Assembly: GCA_046758465.1 (NCBI GenBank)
Contig: JBHIAG010000011.1
Span: 1-38,789 of the forward strand
Direction of reading: 5' to 3'
Length of the DNA stretch: 38,789 nt
Source: JBHIAG01 sp046758465
Lineage (GTDB): Bacteria; Acidobacteriota; Terriglobia; Acidiferrales; 2-02-FULL-67-57
Shown: piece after piece, positions 31,857 through 38,789 of the stretch
Layout: each line of letters begins with the position of its first letter
How positions within the stretch are numbered: the stretch's first letter is position 1
Program-made: the position numbers and the translations under genes
Notes under the pieces: generated by a model
The model's input: the letters and a program-made list of their open reading frames with translations, nothing else
Told to the model about the DNA's origin: nothing
The model's database searches: none

Positions 31857-32510
31857 CTACTGCGGCAGGCTACCATTGGGCAGGATCCGCCCCGCGGTCG
31901 TCTCCCGCCACGTGTACACGATCCGGTGGATTACCGTGACGGTGGACAGCACCGCGATCACCCACAGCACCGGGTCCATGCGGTTGAACAGGCCGCCGAT
32001 AATGAGCAACACCAACCGCTCCGGCCGCTCCATGAAGCCGACCCGGCAGGCGGGAATCAGCGACTCGGCCCGCGCCCGCGAATAGCTGACCATGAACGAG
32101 CCCGCCATCGCCACCGCGGTCAGCACCACATAGAAGAAGCGATTGATGATGGCGTAAAACACCATCAGACCGATGTAGAGCATCATGTCCGAGTAGCGGT
32201 CGAGCATGGAGTCGAGGAAGGCGCCGAAGGGGGTCACGCGCCCCAGCTTGCGCGCCACCGGCCCGTCGGCCATATCCAGGAAGCCGGCGAAGAAGATGAC
32301 GACTGCGGCCCAACGGAACCATCGGGCTTGTTCCGCGGCGCGCCCCTCGATGATCGCACTCCCGCCGAAAGCGAACATCACCGCCGCCCCGGCAGTCACC
32401 ACCAAGCCGAGTACAGTCAGGAGGTTGGGATTGATGCCGCTGGCCGCGATCCCGCTCACAATTTTGTTGAGCAGCCAATTGCCACCCCGCCCGATTGCGC
32501 GCGTGATCAT
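31857..32510 (-). CDS. CDP-alcohol phosphatidyltransferase (PgsA-like)
   Basis: A 217-aa integral membrane enzyme with the complete motif D-x2-DG-x2-AR-x8-G-x3-D-x3-D (DMADGPVAR, then GAFLDSMLDRYSD) and about six hydrophobic helices. The N-terminus ITRAIGRGGNWLLNKI is typical of the family. It makes a phospholipid from a CDP-lipid and an alcohol; head-group specificity (glycerol-3-phosphate, inositol phosphate or other) cannot be decided here. It is convergent with the lipid cluster, ending 93 nt from the PlsC stop, and probably uses the phosphatidic acid-type product of those genes. Confidence 0.88.
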   Translation of the reverse strand: MITRAIGRGGNWLLNKIVSGIAASGINPNLLTVLGLVVTAGAAVMFAFGGSAIIEGRAAEQARWFRWAAVVIFFAGFLDMADGPVARKLGRVTPFGAFLDSMLDRYSDMMLYIGLMVFYAIINRFFYVVLTAVAMAGSFMVSYSRARAESLIPACRVGFMERPERLVLLIIGGLFNRMDPVLWVIAVLSTVTVIHRIVYTWRETTAGRILPNGSLPQ

Positions 32511-32749
32511 GGGAGCCGGAATTTCCCCTTTGAACCTTGTTGTCGCCTGAAATCATACCTCCACCGCCCATGCGTCTCAAGCACAACACCCCCCCCCCGC
32601 CCCACTCGCAGGCCCACGACTCCCTCCTGCCTGCCCGCTCCCACCCAGGGCCAAGCTTGCCTTGGTGGCAGCGGCCTGCCCCGCCAAAGGCGTGGGCGTC
32701 TCGCCGGTAGTAAGTTGTTTGCCTCGGCCGTCCTCGAACTGGTCGGCCG
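32511..32749. other. C-rich intergenic spacer
   Basis: A spacer between two minus-strand genes with a run of about ten C residues near 32590. It also has a partly palindromic GGGCCAAGCTTGCC / GGTGGCAGCGGCC stretch similar in composition to the other dispersed repeats. No gene is apparent. Confidence 0.4.
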
Positions 32750-33202
32750 CTAGCGCTTGACCGCGATGCCCTGAACCTCAAACTGGCCGCCGCGCAGCAA
32801 CGGCCCGGAACCGATGAAAGCCCGCGCCGGAAAATTTTCCCCAAAATAGGTGCGATAGACAGCATTGAATCGGGCGTAGAGCGAGACGTCAGGGCAGAAG
32901 ACTTGCACCGACACCAGATCGTCCATGGTCATGCCTGCTTCTGCCAACGTGGCCTTCATGCCATCGAGCACAAGCCGGATCTCTTCCTCCAGCTCGCTGG
33001 GTGGTCTGCCGGTCTCGGGGTCAATCCCGATCCGGCCCGCAAGATAGAGAGTGTCACCGACGAGCACAGCGTCACTGAACGGCGCCACGACGGGTCGGTT
33101 GGGCAGGTTGATATAGCGGCGGCGAGCCGCTTTATCGGGCGAAAACCCTGTCGCAATCCCCACTGTCAGCACGCCGACCATAAGAAGGGTTGCAGGTTTC
33201 AT
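32750..33202 (-). CDS. Exported RidA-family protein
   Basis: A 150-aa member of the RidA/YjgF/UK114 family, which hydrolyse reactive enamine/imine intermediates. I chose the ATG at 33202 because GGAGGAGA lies 4-5 nt upstream. The protein then begins with a signal-peptide-like KPATLLMVGVLTVGIATGF, unusual because most RidA proteins are cytosolic. Family features are present: LAGRIGIDPETG, QVFCPDVSLYARFNAVY and the PARAFIGSG Arg (Arg105 position of RidA) with the final Glu in FEVQGIA. The product may be periplasmic or a lipoprotein-like exported form; no lipobox Cys is visible. Confidence 0.87.
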   Translation of the reverse strand: MKPATLLMVGVLTVGIATGFSPDKAARRRYINLPNRPVVAPFSDAVLVGDTLYLAGRIGIDPETGRPPSELEEEIRLVLDGMKATLAEAGMTMDDLVSVQVFCPDVSLYARFNAVYRTYFGENFPARAFIGSGPLLRGGQFEVQGIAVKR

Positions 33203-33314
33203 TTGTCTCCTCCTGGTTGGGCTTACATTGTCTCCACCTGACGGCAACGGCAGGCCTGAAAACCCCAGTCCGAAGCTGCCGCCCCAGCCAATAATGGGTG
33301 CTGGGGGTGGAACT

Positions 33315-33395
33315 CGCTTGCCCTGCCTGCCCTGTCGAAGCCCCGAAGCTTCGGGATTGCGGGGCGCGCAGCCGAAGGGAGCGCAGTCGAGGGAA
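33315..33395. repeat. Dispersed intergenic repeat, copy 3
   Basis: Contains CCTGTCGAAG (as in copy 1), CCCCGAAGCTTCGGG (as in copy 2) and GCCGAAGGGAGCGCAGTCGAG, all between the RidA-like gene and the tRNA. Confidence 0.65.
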
Positions 33396-33443
33396 CCCCA
33401 CCCATCGCTTTCGCCTAACGGTACCGAGTGTCAGGGGAGAGGG

Positions 33444-33528
33444 TGCCCGGGGTGGGAGTCGAACCCACACGAGGCTTTCGCCCCAAGGGATTTTAAGTCC
33501 CTAGCGTCTGCCATTCCGCCACCCGGGC
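33444..33528 (-). tRNA. tRNA-Leu (anticodon UAA)
   Basis: The minus strand folds as an 85-nt class II tRNA. The acceptor stem is GCCCGGG / CCCGGGC with discriminator A, the D-arm is GTGGCGGAATGGCAGACGC, and the anticodon stem TAGGGA / TCCCTT carries anticodon TAA. A long variable arm (GGGGCGAAAGCCTC) and the T arm GTGGGTTCGACTCCCAC complete it. CCA is not encoded (the next bases are CCC). The dispersed repeat at 33315-33395 lies about 50 nt beyond its 3' end. Confidence 0.97.
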
Positions 33529-33725
33529 TTGCGCTACGTCCACCACAGCGCGGGGCTATGATAACACCAAGACTTAGCCCGAGGCGTTTCGTTGCGGGCG
33601 GGAAGACCGGCAGAGATCACAGTCTTCCCCTGCAAGCCAGCCAGGACTAGAATACAAGATACAAAGGGTGGTGACGGGGTTCAGCGGCAAATCCTCAACT
33701 TGTCCCGTCGCCGCGGGAGGGAGCG

Positions 33726-33983
33726 ATGAAATTCAACCTGAAAGCTCTGGCCCTGACGGGCGCGCTCATATGGGGAATCCTGGCGGTGTTTCTCTGCGGC
33801 ATCGCCAACTTGATCTGGCCTGCCTATGCCAAAGGCTTTCTGGAACTGTTGGCCTCGGTCTATCCCGGCTACAGCGGCGCAGCCAGCTTCGGGCAAGTTC
33901 TGATTGCGACCGGCTACGGGTTGGTGGACGGCGCGGTGGCCCTGCTGGTGTTCGGCTGGCTCTACAACAAGCTGAGCGACTAA
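33726..33983 (+). CDS. Small two-helix membrane protein
   Basis: An 85-aa protein with two strongly hydrophobic stretches: about 7-33 (LALTGALIWGILAVFLCGIA) and about 55-80 (FGQVLIATGYGLVDGAVALL). Between them is a short loop, and a charged C-terminal end, YNKLSD, follows. It starts with ATG after GGGAGGGAGC. Proteins of this type are common hypothetical small inner-membrane proteins in Acidobacteria. No function can be read, and a holin-like topology is only a resemblance. Confidence 0.8.
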   Translation: MKFNLKALALTGALIWGILAVFLCGIANLIWPAYAKGFLELLASVYPGYSGAASFGQVLIATGYGLVDGAVALLVFGWLYNKLSD

Positions 33984-34097
33984 GGCTGCCGCGACGCGGC
34001 TGAGCAGCGCCTTCTTCGGTCGGCCGCGGTGAGCTTCACCGTGCGCAGGTAGTCGGGCAGGCGCGGAGGCTTCGGCGGACGCCGGGCGCGCATTCCC

Positions 34098-35906
34098 CTA
34101 GAGCGGGTAACGGCGGGCGTCAATGACGGCGCGGGCGATCTGGCGGCGCAACGCGACGCTGTTTGCTGGCTCACGCTTCAGCAAGCGGCGCAGCAGCGCC
34201 AGGTGGGTGCGCAGCGTGTCGCCTTCGGCGCAGGCGGCCAGCAGCGTGCGGGCGTGGTTCTCGATGCGGTCGGCGGCGGCGTGTACGAAGACGCGGGCCA
34301 TCGCCACCGGCCCCGACAAGTCGGGGCGCTCGGCTCCGCGCTGTTGGAGGAACTTGCGCGCGCGCAGCAGGGCGCTTTCCGCTGCAAATACCTCAATCAC
34401 GATGTCGGAGAGCGCGGCGGCGACTTCCTGCTCCTCAGCCAGCTTCTCGGCATAACGCTGTACAGCCACGCCAGCCGAAAAGAGAAAAGTCTTCTTAGCT
34501 GCGCTGACGATGGCAGCTTCCGCGCCGAGTGGCTCACTCGACCCGGCAGCGGCTCCCAGCGCAGGCGTCCCCAGGAGTTCGTCTGCCACTTTCTTGGCCG
34601 CCGGGAGCAAGGCGAGCCGCCCTTTCATCGCTCGCTTGAAGAGCATGTCCATGATGAGCAGGCGGTTGATCTCGTTGGTGCCTTCGAAGATGCGGTTGAT
34701 GCGGGCGTCCCGGTAAGCTCGTTCCACGGGGTAGTCCTGGTGGTAGCCATAGCCGCCGAAGATTTGCACCGCTTCATCCACGACGTAGTCGAGCATTTCA
34801 CTTCCACTAACCTTGTTGAGGGAGCATTCGACCGCATACTCCTCCAGCGCTTTCATTGCGTGCTGTGGGGCGTCAGCCGCGCGCAGGTCAACGCCCGCCA
34901 GCGCTGTGTCGATCATCCCGGCGGTGCGGTAGATCATGCATTCACCAACGTAGGTGCGCACCGCCATCTCGGCCAGCTTGTGCTGGATGAGGCCAAACTC
35001 GGCAATGGGCTTGCCGAAGGCTTTGCGTTCGCGCGCGTAGTCAACCGCGGCCTGGAGTATGTATTTGCAGCCACCGAGGGCGTAGGCGGCCAGCTTGAAG
35101 CGACCTACGTTGAGAATGTTGAACGCGACGATGTGGCCACGGCCAATTTCGTGCAGGAGATTCTCGGCGGGAATCTTAGCGTTGTCGAAGAAGAGCGGCG
35201 TGGTCGAAGACCCCTTGATGCCCATCTTTTTTTCTTCCGGGCCCACGGTGAATCCCGGCGTGTTGCGCTCGACGATGAAGCAGGAAAACTTCTCCCCCTC
35301 CACTTTGGCAAACACGATGAAGACATCGGCGAAACCCCCGTTCGTAATCCACATCTTCTGGCCATTCAGGAGCCAGTGTGTGCCCTCGGGGCTGCGGTCG
35401 GCGCGCGTCTTGGCAGCGAGCGCGTCCGAGCCGGCTTCCGCCTCGCTCAGGCAGTAGCAGCCAATCCACTCGCCGCTGGCGAGTTTCGGCAGGTATTTCT
35501 TCTTCTGCTCCTCGGTGCCGAAATAGGCGATGGGCAAGGTGCCGATGCCGTGGTGGCCGCCGTGGGAGACAGCGAAGGAGGCATAGCCCGCCATTTTTTC
35601 CGAGATGACGGTACTGGAAACCTTATCCAGGCCCATGCCCCCGTAGGCTTCCGGTACGTCGGCCCCGAGCAGACCGAGTTCGCCCGCCTTGCGCAGCAGC
35701 GCGGGCATCAAGCCTTCCTTGTGCTGCTCCAGGTCGTCAACGTGGGGGAGGACTTCGTTCGCGACAAACTGCTCCACCATCTGGCCGATCTGGCGCTGCT
35801 CGTCGGTCAACTCTTCCGGCGTAAAGATTTCTTCGGGCGCACGGTCTTCAATGAGGAAGCTGCCGCCTTTGATGGCCTTCGCCGCCGTGGTGGGTGCCGT
35901 CGCCAT
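34098..35906 (-). CDS. Acyl-CoA dehydrogenase with C-terminal extension
   Basis: A 602-aa FAD-dependent acyl-CoA dehydrogenase for the first step of fatty acid beta-oxidation. FAD/substrate motifs are seen in CYCLSEAEAGSDALAAKT (about 152-170) and WITNGGFADVFIVFAK. The C-terminal motif is FGGYGYHQDYPVERAYRDAR, followed by EGTNEINR with the catalytic Glu (about 400). The extra C-terminal 170 residues or so are helical, as in VLCAD-type and some bacterial ACADs. GGAGAGGA precedes the ATG at 35906. It is downstream of the nuclease gene on the same strand, in a series that also includes the thiolase. Confidence 0.93.
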   Translation of the reverse strand: MATAPTTAAKAIKGGSFLIEDRAPEEIFTPEELTDEQRQIGQMVEQFVANEVLPHVDDLEQHKEGLMPALLRKAGELGLLGADVPEAYGGMGLDKVSSTVISEKMAGYASFAVSHGGHHGIGTLPIAYFGTEEQKKKYLPKLASGEWIGCYCLSEAEAGSDALAAKTRADRSPEGTHWLLNGQKMWITNGGFADVFIVFAKVEGEKFSCFIVERNTPGFTVGPEEKKMGIKGSSTTPLFFDNAKIPAENLLHEIGRGHIVAFNILNVGRFKLAAYALGGCKYILQAAVDYARERKAFGKPIAEFGLIQHKLAEMAVRTYVGECMIYRTAGMIDTALAGVDLRAADAPQHAMKALEEYAVECSLNKVSGSEMLDYVVDEAVQIFGGYGYHQDYPVERAYRDARINRIFEGTNEINRLLIMDMLFKRAMKGRLALLPAAKKVADELLGTPALGAAAGSSEPLGAEAAIVSAAKKTFLFSAGVAVQRYAEKLAEEQEVAAALSDIVIEVFAAESALLRARKFLQQRGAERPDLSGPVAMARVFVHAAADRIENHARTLLAACAEGDTLRTHLALLRRLLKREPANSVALRRQIARAVIDARRYPL

Positions 35907-35952
35907 GTTCCTCTCCGTTCAACCCAGCGGCTCCCGCCGCCGGGTAGCTCCA

Positions 35953-36939
35953 TTATCCACGCATACGCTCAGCCTTCTTACTTCTTTTTTTAGTAAGGGC
36001 GAGTGCCTCAGAGATGGTCTTGCAAGTCAGTAGAGTATCAAACATGCACCAGACTCTGCTGTTCCGGAAAATTCTTTGTCCGGTTCGGACTTCTCTCGGG
36101 GGCACGATGGCTGGTCCAAGCTTGTAGAGAAAATGGATTGTTCGCTTCTTGGGTGGAACTCTTGCAATCAATCCACGCTTGTGGAGCTCACGCTCATCTG
36201 CGAGTTCGTAGCTATCCACATGGCGAATGGATTGGAGCTTCCCCTCATATCGAAATGCGACGTAATTCGGAGGTTCTTTCGGCCAACCGGGCTCGCCCAT
36301 CGGATGGAAATAAACCCCCTTGTGTGTCACGTTAAAGATCCCTCTGCCCGCCAATGACACAACGAAAACCCGGTTCGACTTAATGTCCTGCACGGTTACT
36401 ACCCTCCCCAGATACGAGAGCATTTGTCGAAGCCATAGCTTCTCTCTGTGGTTGCCCTTTGAAAGGGCCCGCGCAGCTATTTGAGCCACAGCTTTCCATG
36501 AGATCGCTTGGAGCGGAACGCCTCTAACGTCGCTAGTTTCAAGATGATCTTCGGCATACTTAGCATTACATTCACTCAGGACAAGAATTCTGCGGGTCCG
36601 GTCTCCGTCGTTGCAAAGCCGCCCTGCATACTTCTTGAGTTGTCTGACTCCCGGAAGGCTCCATCCCTTCTTCGCTTCTACAACAATGTGAAACTCGCCT
36701 GGTTTCTTGATCTCGATGTCGGTGAAGCCTTGCGTTCTCCGGTAGTCCTGTAGACGAATTGTAACTCCGTCCAGATTGCCTTCATAACGGATTGTTTCCT
36801 TCAAAAACCGCCGCAGAAAGGCCGGCGAGCTATGCAAGAGCCAGCCGACACTATAGGTGATGTCGTTCTCTCCCTCTCCGAGTAGTTCAAAGATCGATTC
36901 GATCGGCTTGTTGTGGAGGTAAAGTTGTGGCATCTCCAT
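35953..36939 (-). CDS. PD-(D/E)XK-like nuclease of unknown function
   Basis: A 328-aa protein whose N-terminal third fits the PD-(D/E)XK nuclease fold. E23/E25 lie in a helix with GENDITYSVGWLL (about 22-35). D74 sits in GFTDIEI, E88-A-K90 in VVEAKKGW, and a basic helix with QLKKYAGRL (about 100-108) follows. The rest (about 120-328) has no motif I recognise and may bind DNA or RNA. It contains WKAVAQIAARALSK and FYK-rich beta segments. Base composition is clearly lower in GC than its neighbours (near 50% by eye), a sign of horizontal origin. It sits between the thiolase/GGCT-like genes and the acyl-CoA dehydrogenase gene with 35- and 46-nt gaps. A defence-related role is possible but not shown. 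Confidence 0.75.
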   Translation of the reverse strand: MEMPQLYLHNKPIESIFELLGEGENDITYSVGWLLHSSPAFLRRFLKETIRYEGNLDGVTIRLQDYRRTQGFTDIEIKKPGEFHIVVEAKKGWSLPGVRQLKKYAGRLCNDGDRTRRILVLSECNAKYAEDHLETSDVRGVPLQAISWKAVAQIAARALSKGNHREKLWLRQMLSYLGRVVTVQDIKSNRVFVVSLAGRGIFNVTHKGVYFHPMGEPGWPKEPPNYVAFRYEGKLQSIRHVDSYELADERELHKRGLIARVPPKKRTIHFLYKLGPAIVPPREVRTGQRIFRNSRVWCMFDTLLTCKTISEALALTKKRSKKAERMRG

Positions 36940-36974
36940 ACCTTACGAAGCCGCTACAAGGAAGACTTATTGCT

Positions 36975-37421
36975 TCACACCGTCTCGAATGCTCGTAGCT
37001 GTGCGATGTAGTCGGCGGGCAAGTTGTGCTCTTCGGCGCCTTGAATGATCTGTTGCAAGTAGTACCGGTCGGGCTTCAGGCCCTTGCGCACTTTGCTGGC
37101 GAGATAGACCTGTGCGGCAAATTGGTTGCCCGCGCCATCCCTCACGGTGACCTCGCTGCGGCGGTAGTGCTGCGGCACGCCCTCGAAGCGGTCGAGAGCT
37201 TTCAACTGCTGCTCCCGCAACCGATAGAGCACGCCCCAAACCACCTTGCCGGACGCCAGGGTAATAGTGGCTGTGCCGGTACCGCCCCGCGCAATCTTAT
37301 CAAAGTTTAGTTCATAGCCATCGAGCCGGGCGACTTTTTCTTCCTTGGGCTCACCGGCGCGCTGCTTCACCTGCTGGCGGGACATATTGGAGGCGTAGGC
37401 AAAGTACCAGACATCCGCCAT
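36975..37421 (-). CDS. Gamma-glutamylcyclotransferase-family (AIG2-like) protein
   Basis: A 148-aa protein with the GGCT/AIG2 fold: N-terminal WYFAYASNMS (the family YGSN loop, here YASN), a conserved NFDKIARGGTGTATI segment, and the catalytic-type acid in LDRFEGVPQHYRR (about 75-87). Relatives cyclise gamma-glutamyl amino acids or gamma-glutamylamines; substrate unknown. It is transcribed between the thiolase (44 nt upstream) and the nuclease-like gene (35 nt downstream), unrelated in function to either, which suggests an inserted segment. Confidence 0.87.
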   Translation of the reverse strand: MADVWYFAYASNMSRQQVKQRAGEPKEEKVARLDGYELNFDKIARGGTGTATITLASGKVVWGVLYRLREQQLKALDRFEGVPQHYRRSEVTVRDGAGNQFAAQVYLASKVRKGLKPDRYYLQQIIQGAEEHNLPADYIAQLRAFETV

Positions 37422-37465
37422 GGTTATCTAACCTGTCCTGGTCGTGTGGTCGAGGAGCTGGAAAC

Positions 37466-38695
37466 TCAGTCCAAACGTTCGAAGATGCCCGCGGCACCCA
37501 TGCCGCCGCCCACGCACATGGTCACGAGGCCGTAGCGGCCCTGGCAACGCCGCAGTTCGTAGAGCAGCGTAGCGGTGAGCTTGGCGCCGGTGCAGCCAAG
37601 CGGATGACCCATGGCCACGGCGCCACCGTTCACGTTGAGCTTGGCCGGATCGAGTCCAACCAACTTGAGCACGCTCAAGACCTGCGCGGCAAAGGCTTCG
37701 TTGAGCTCCACCAGGTCGATGTCGTCCAGTTTGAGCCCGGCGAGCTGGAGTACCTTCGGGATGGCCAAGGCGGGGCCGATGCCCATCTCCTCCGGGGTGA
37801 CCCCGACGGTCGCGTAGGCGAGGAAGCGTGCCAGGGGCTTGACGCCCAGGGCCCGCGCGCGCGCGGCCGACATCACCACCGTGGCAGCCGCGCCGTCGCT
37901 CATCTGTGAGGCATTGCCGGCCGTGACGCTGCCGTTCGCATGAAAAGCCGGCTTGAGTTTGGCCAGTGCCTCCAGTGAGGTGTCCTTGCGCGGCCCTTCG
38001 TCGGTCTCGAAGCGGACGGTGCGCTCGCTGCGCTGGCCGTTCGTGAGTTGGACGAAGCGCACATCGAGCGGAACAATTTCGTCCTTGAACTTGCAGGTCT
38101 CGATGGCTCGCAGCGCTTTCTGGTGGCTGGCGAGGGAGAACTGGTCCTGGGCCGCGCGGGCGATGCCGTACGTGCGGGCCAGGTTTTCCGCCGTGAGGCC
38201 CATGGAGAGGTAGTAATCCGGGTAGGTGCGCATGAGCGTGGGATTGGGCGAGAACTTGTGGCCGCCCATGGGTACCAGGCTCATCGACTCGGTGCCGCCT
38301 GCCACGATGACATCGGCGAAGCCACAGAGAATGTGCTCGGCGGCCATGGCGATGGCCTGAAGCCCCGAAGAACAAAAGCGGTTGACAGTGACCGCCGAAA
38401 CCGACTGCGGCAGGCCTGCGCGCAGCGCAGCCGTGCGCGCGACATTGTAGCCCTGCTCGGCTTCCGGCATGGCGCAGCCGAGGATGACGTCTTCGATTTC
38501 TTCGCCTTGCAAGCCGGGCACGCGTGCCACCGCTTCGCGGATGGCGGCGGCGGCCATCTCATCCGGCCGATAGGCCCGCAGGGTACCCTTGAAGGCCTTG
38601 CCGACCGCGGTGCGGCAGGCGGAAACAATCACCGCCGCGCGCCCCGGTGCCCGCTTCGAGGTTGCAGTCTTTCTCGCCGAGCTTTTCTTTGCCAT
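37466..38695 (-). CDS. Acetyl-CoA acetyltransferase (thiolase)
   Basis: A 409-aa thiolase. The ATG at 38695 is preferred because GAAAGGGG lies just upstream; a longer in-frame reading begins at 38746. Catalytic residues are C108 (NRFCSSGLQAI), H364 (GGAVAMGHPLGCTGAK) and C394 (MCVGGGMGAAG). An N-terminal Lys/Arg-rich extension, AKKSSARKTATSKR, is not part of the usual fold. The enzyme cleaves 3-ketoacyl-CoA in beta-oxidation or condenses acetyl-CoA. With the acyl-CoA dehydrogenase downstream it fits a fatty acid oxidation operon. Confidence 0.94.
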   Translation of the reverse strand: MAKKSSARKTATSKRAPGRAAVIVSACRTAVGKAFKGTLRAYRPDEMAAAAIREAVARVPGLQGEEIEDVILGCAMPEAEQGYNVARTAALRAGLPQSVSAVTVNRFCSSGLQAIAMAAEHILCGFADVIVAGGTESMSLVPMGGHKFSPNPTLMRTYPDYYLSMGLTAENLARTYGIARAAQDQFSLASHQKALRAIETCKFKDEIVPLDVRFVQLTNGQRSERTVRFETDEGPRKDTSLEALAKLKPAFHANGSVTAGNASQMSDGAAATVVMSAARARALGVKPLARFLAYATVGVTPEEMGIGPALAIPKVLQLAGLKLDDIDLVELNEAFAAQVLSVLKLVGLDPAKLNVNGGAVAMGHPLGCTGAKLTATLLYELRRCQGRYGLVTMCVGGGMGAAGIFERLD

Positions 38696-38742
38696 TGCCC
38701 CTTTCCTTTCCTTCTCCATTCTGGCGCGTCTTGCGCTTGCGG

Positions 38743-38789
38743 TCAATTGCGAACGGGCTTGCCGGTCTTCAATATAGATTGGATGCGCT
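38743..38789 (-). CDS. 3' end of a gene entering from the right edge
   Basis: A minus-strand frame open from the window edge reads RIQSILKTGKPVRN and stops at the TGA complementing 38743-38745, 47 nt before the thiolase ATG. In this gene order it is probably the end of another fatty acid oxidation protein such as a 3-hydroxyacyl-CoA dehydrogenase. Fifteen codons are too few to prove it. Confidence 0.35.
   Translation of the reverse strand, partial: RIQSILKTGKPVRN

Noticed and set aside
33228..33650. Plus-strand frames across 33228-33650
   Set aside because: They run through the dispersed repeat and the tRNA-Leu gene on the other strand.
34203..35993. 596-aa open frame on the plus strand
   Set aside because: Antisense to the acyl-CoA dehydrogenase gene; no recognisable motif.

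Overview
The window is a GC-rich (roughly 60-65% by eye) bacterial chromosome segment with dense genes on both strands. Gene content points to Acidobacteriota: a sigma-54 response regulator beside a large GAF/PAS kinase, SpoIIE-type phosphatases, a TolB-propeller S9 peptidase, a small zinc-knuckle protein and FAR-type lipid genes. That assignment is inference; no taxonomic marker other than ispH, a tRNA-Leu and a DRG-like GTPase is present.

Layout. (1) 1-9.3 kb, mostly minus strand: signalling. An FHA-GAF-PP2C phosphatase overlaps a GAF-PP2C phosphatase. Upstream lie an NtrC-family regulator, a hybrid histidine kinase and a kinase-like protein with no ATPase domain. I find good -24/-12 (sigma-54) matches before both the regulator and the kinase. 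A recurring CCA-N3-TGG inverted repeat lies upstream of each, which suggests an autoregulated loop. (2) 9.3-14.7 kb: a thiO remnant, an S9 peptidase fused to a degenerate M29-like domain, an exported glycine/alanine-rich protein, and a gene graveyard with a radical-SAM pseudogene and a possible HNH remnant. (3) 14.7-20.2 kb: a nucleotidyltransferase-like/CDP-alcohol phosphatidyltransferase, ispH, two small Cys-motif proteins, a repeat-rich intergenic zone and a TGS GTPase. (4) 20.4-31.8 kb, plus strand: nine genes, several overlapping by 1-4 nt. They are a pseudo-HAD/fatty acyl reductase fusion, a second reductase-like SDR, a pyruvyltransferase-family protein, two acyl-AMP ligases, a crotonase, an ACP, a lipid kinase and a PlsC acyltransferase. 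A convergent CDP-alcohol phosphatidyltransferase follows. (5) 32.7-38.8 kb: an exported RidA-like protein, tRNA-Leu(UAA), a small membrane protein, and a fatty acid oxidation series (thiolase and acyl-CoA dehydrogenase) split by a gamma-glutamylcyclotransferase-like gene and a lower-GC PD-(D/E)XK-like nuclease gene.

The best candidate for an undescribed system is the 20.4-31.8 kb lipid cluster. It has the parts to activate a fatty acid onto an ACP, reduce it to alcohol or aldehyde, place it on a glycerol-phosphate backbone and possibly decorate the product. It has no ketosynthase, so it is not a polyketide locus. Two inverted-repeat elements sit in its gaps; one is an internally deleted GxxExxY gene cassette.
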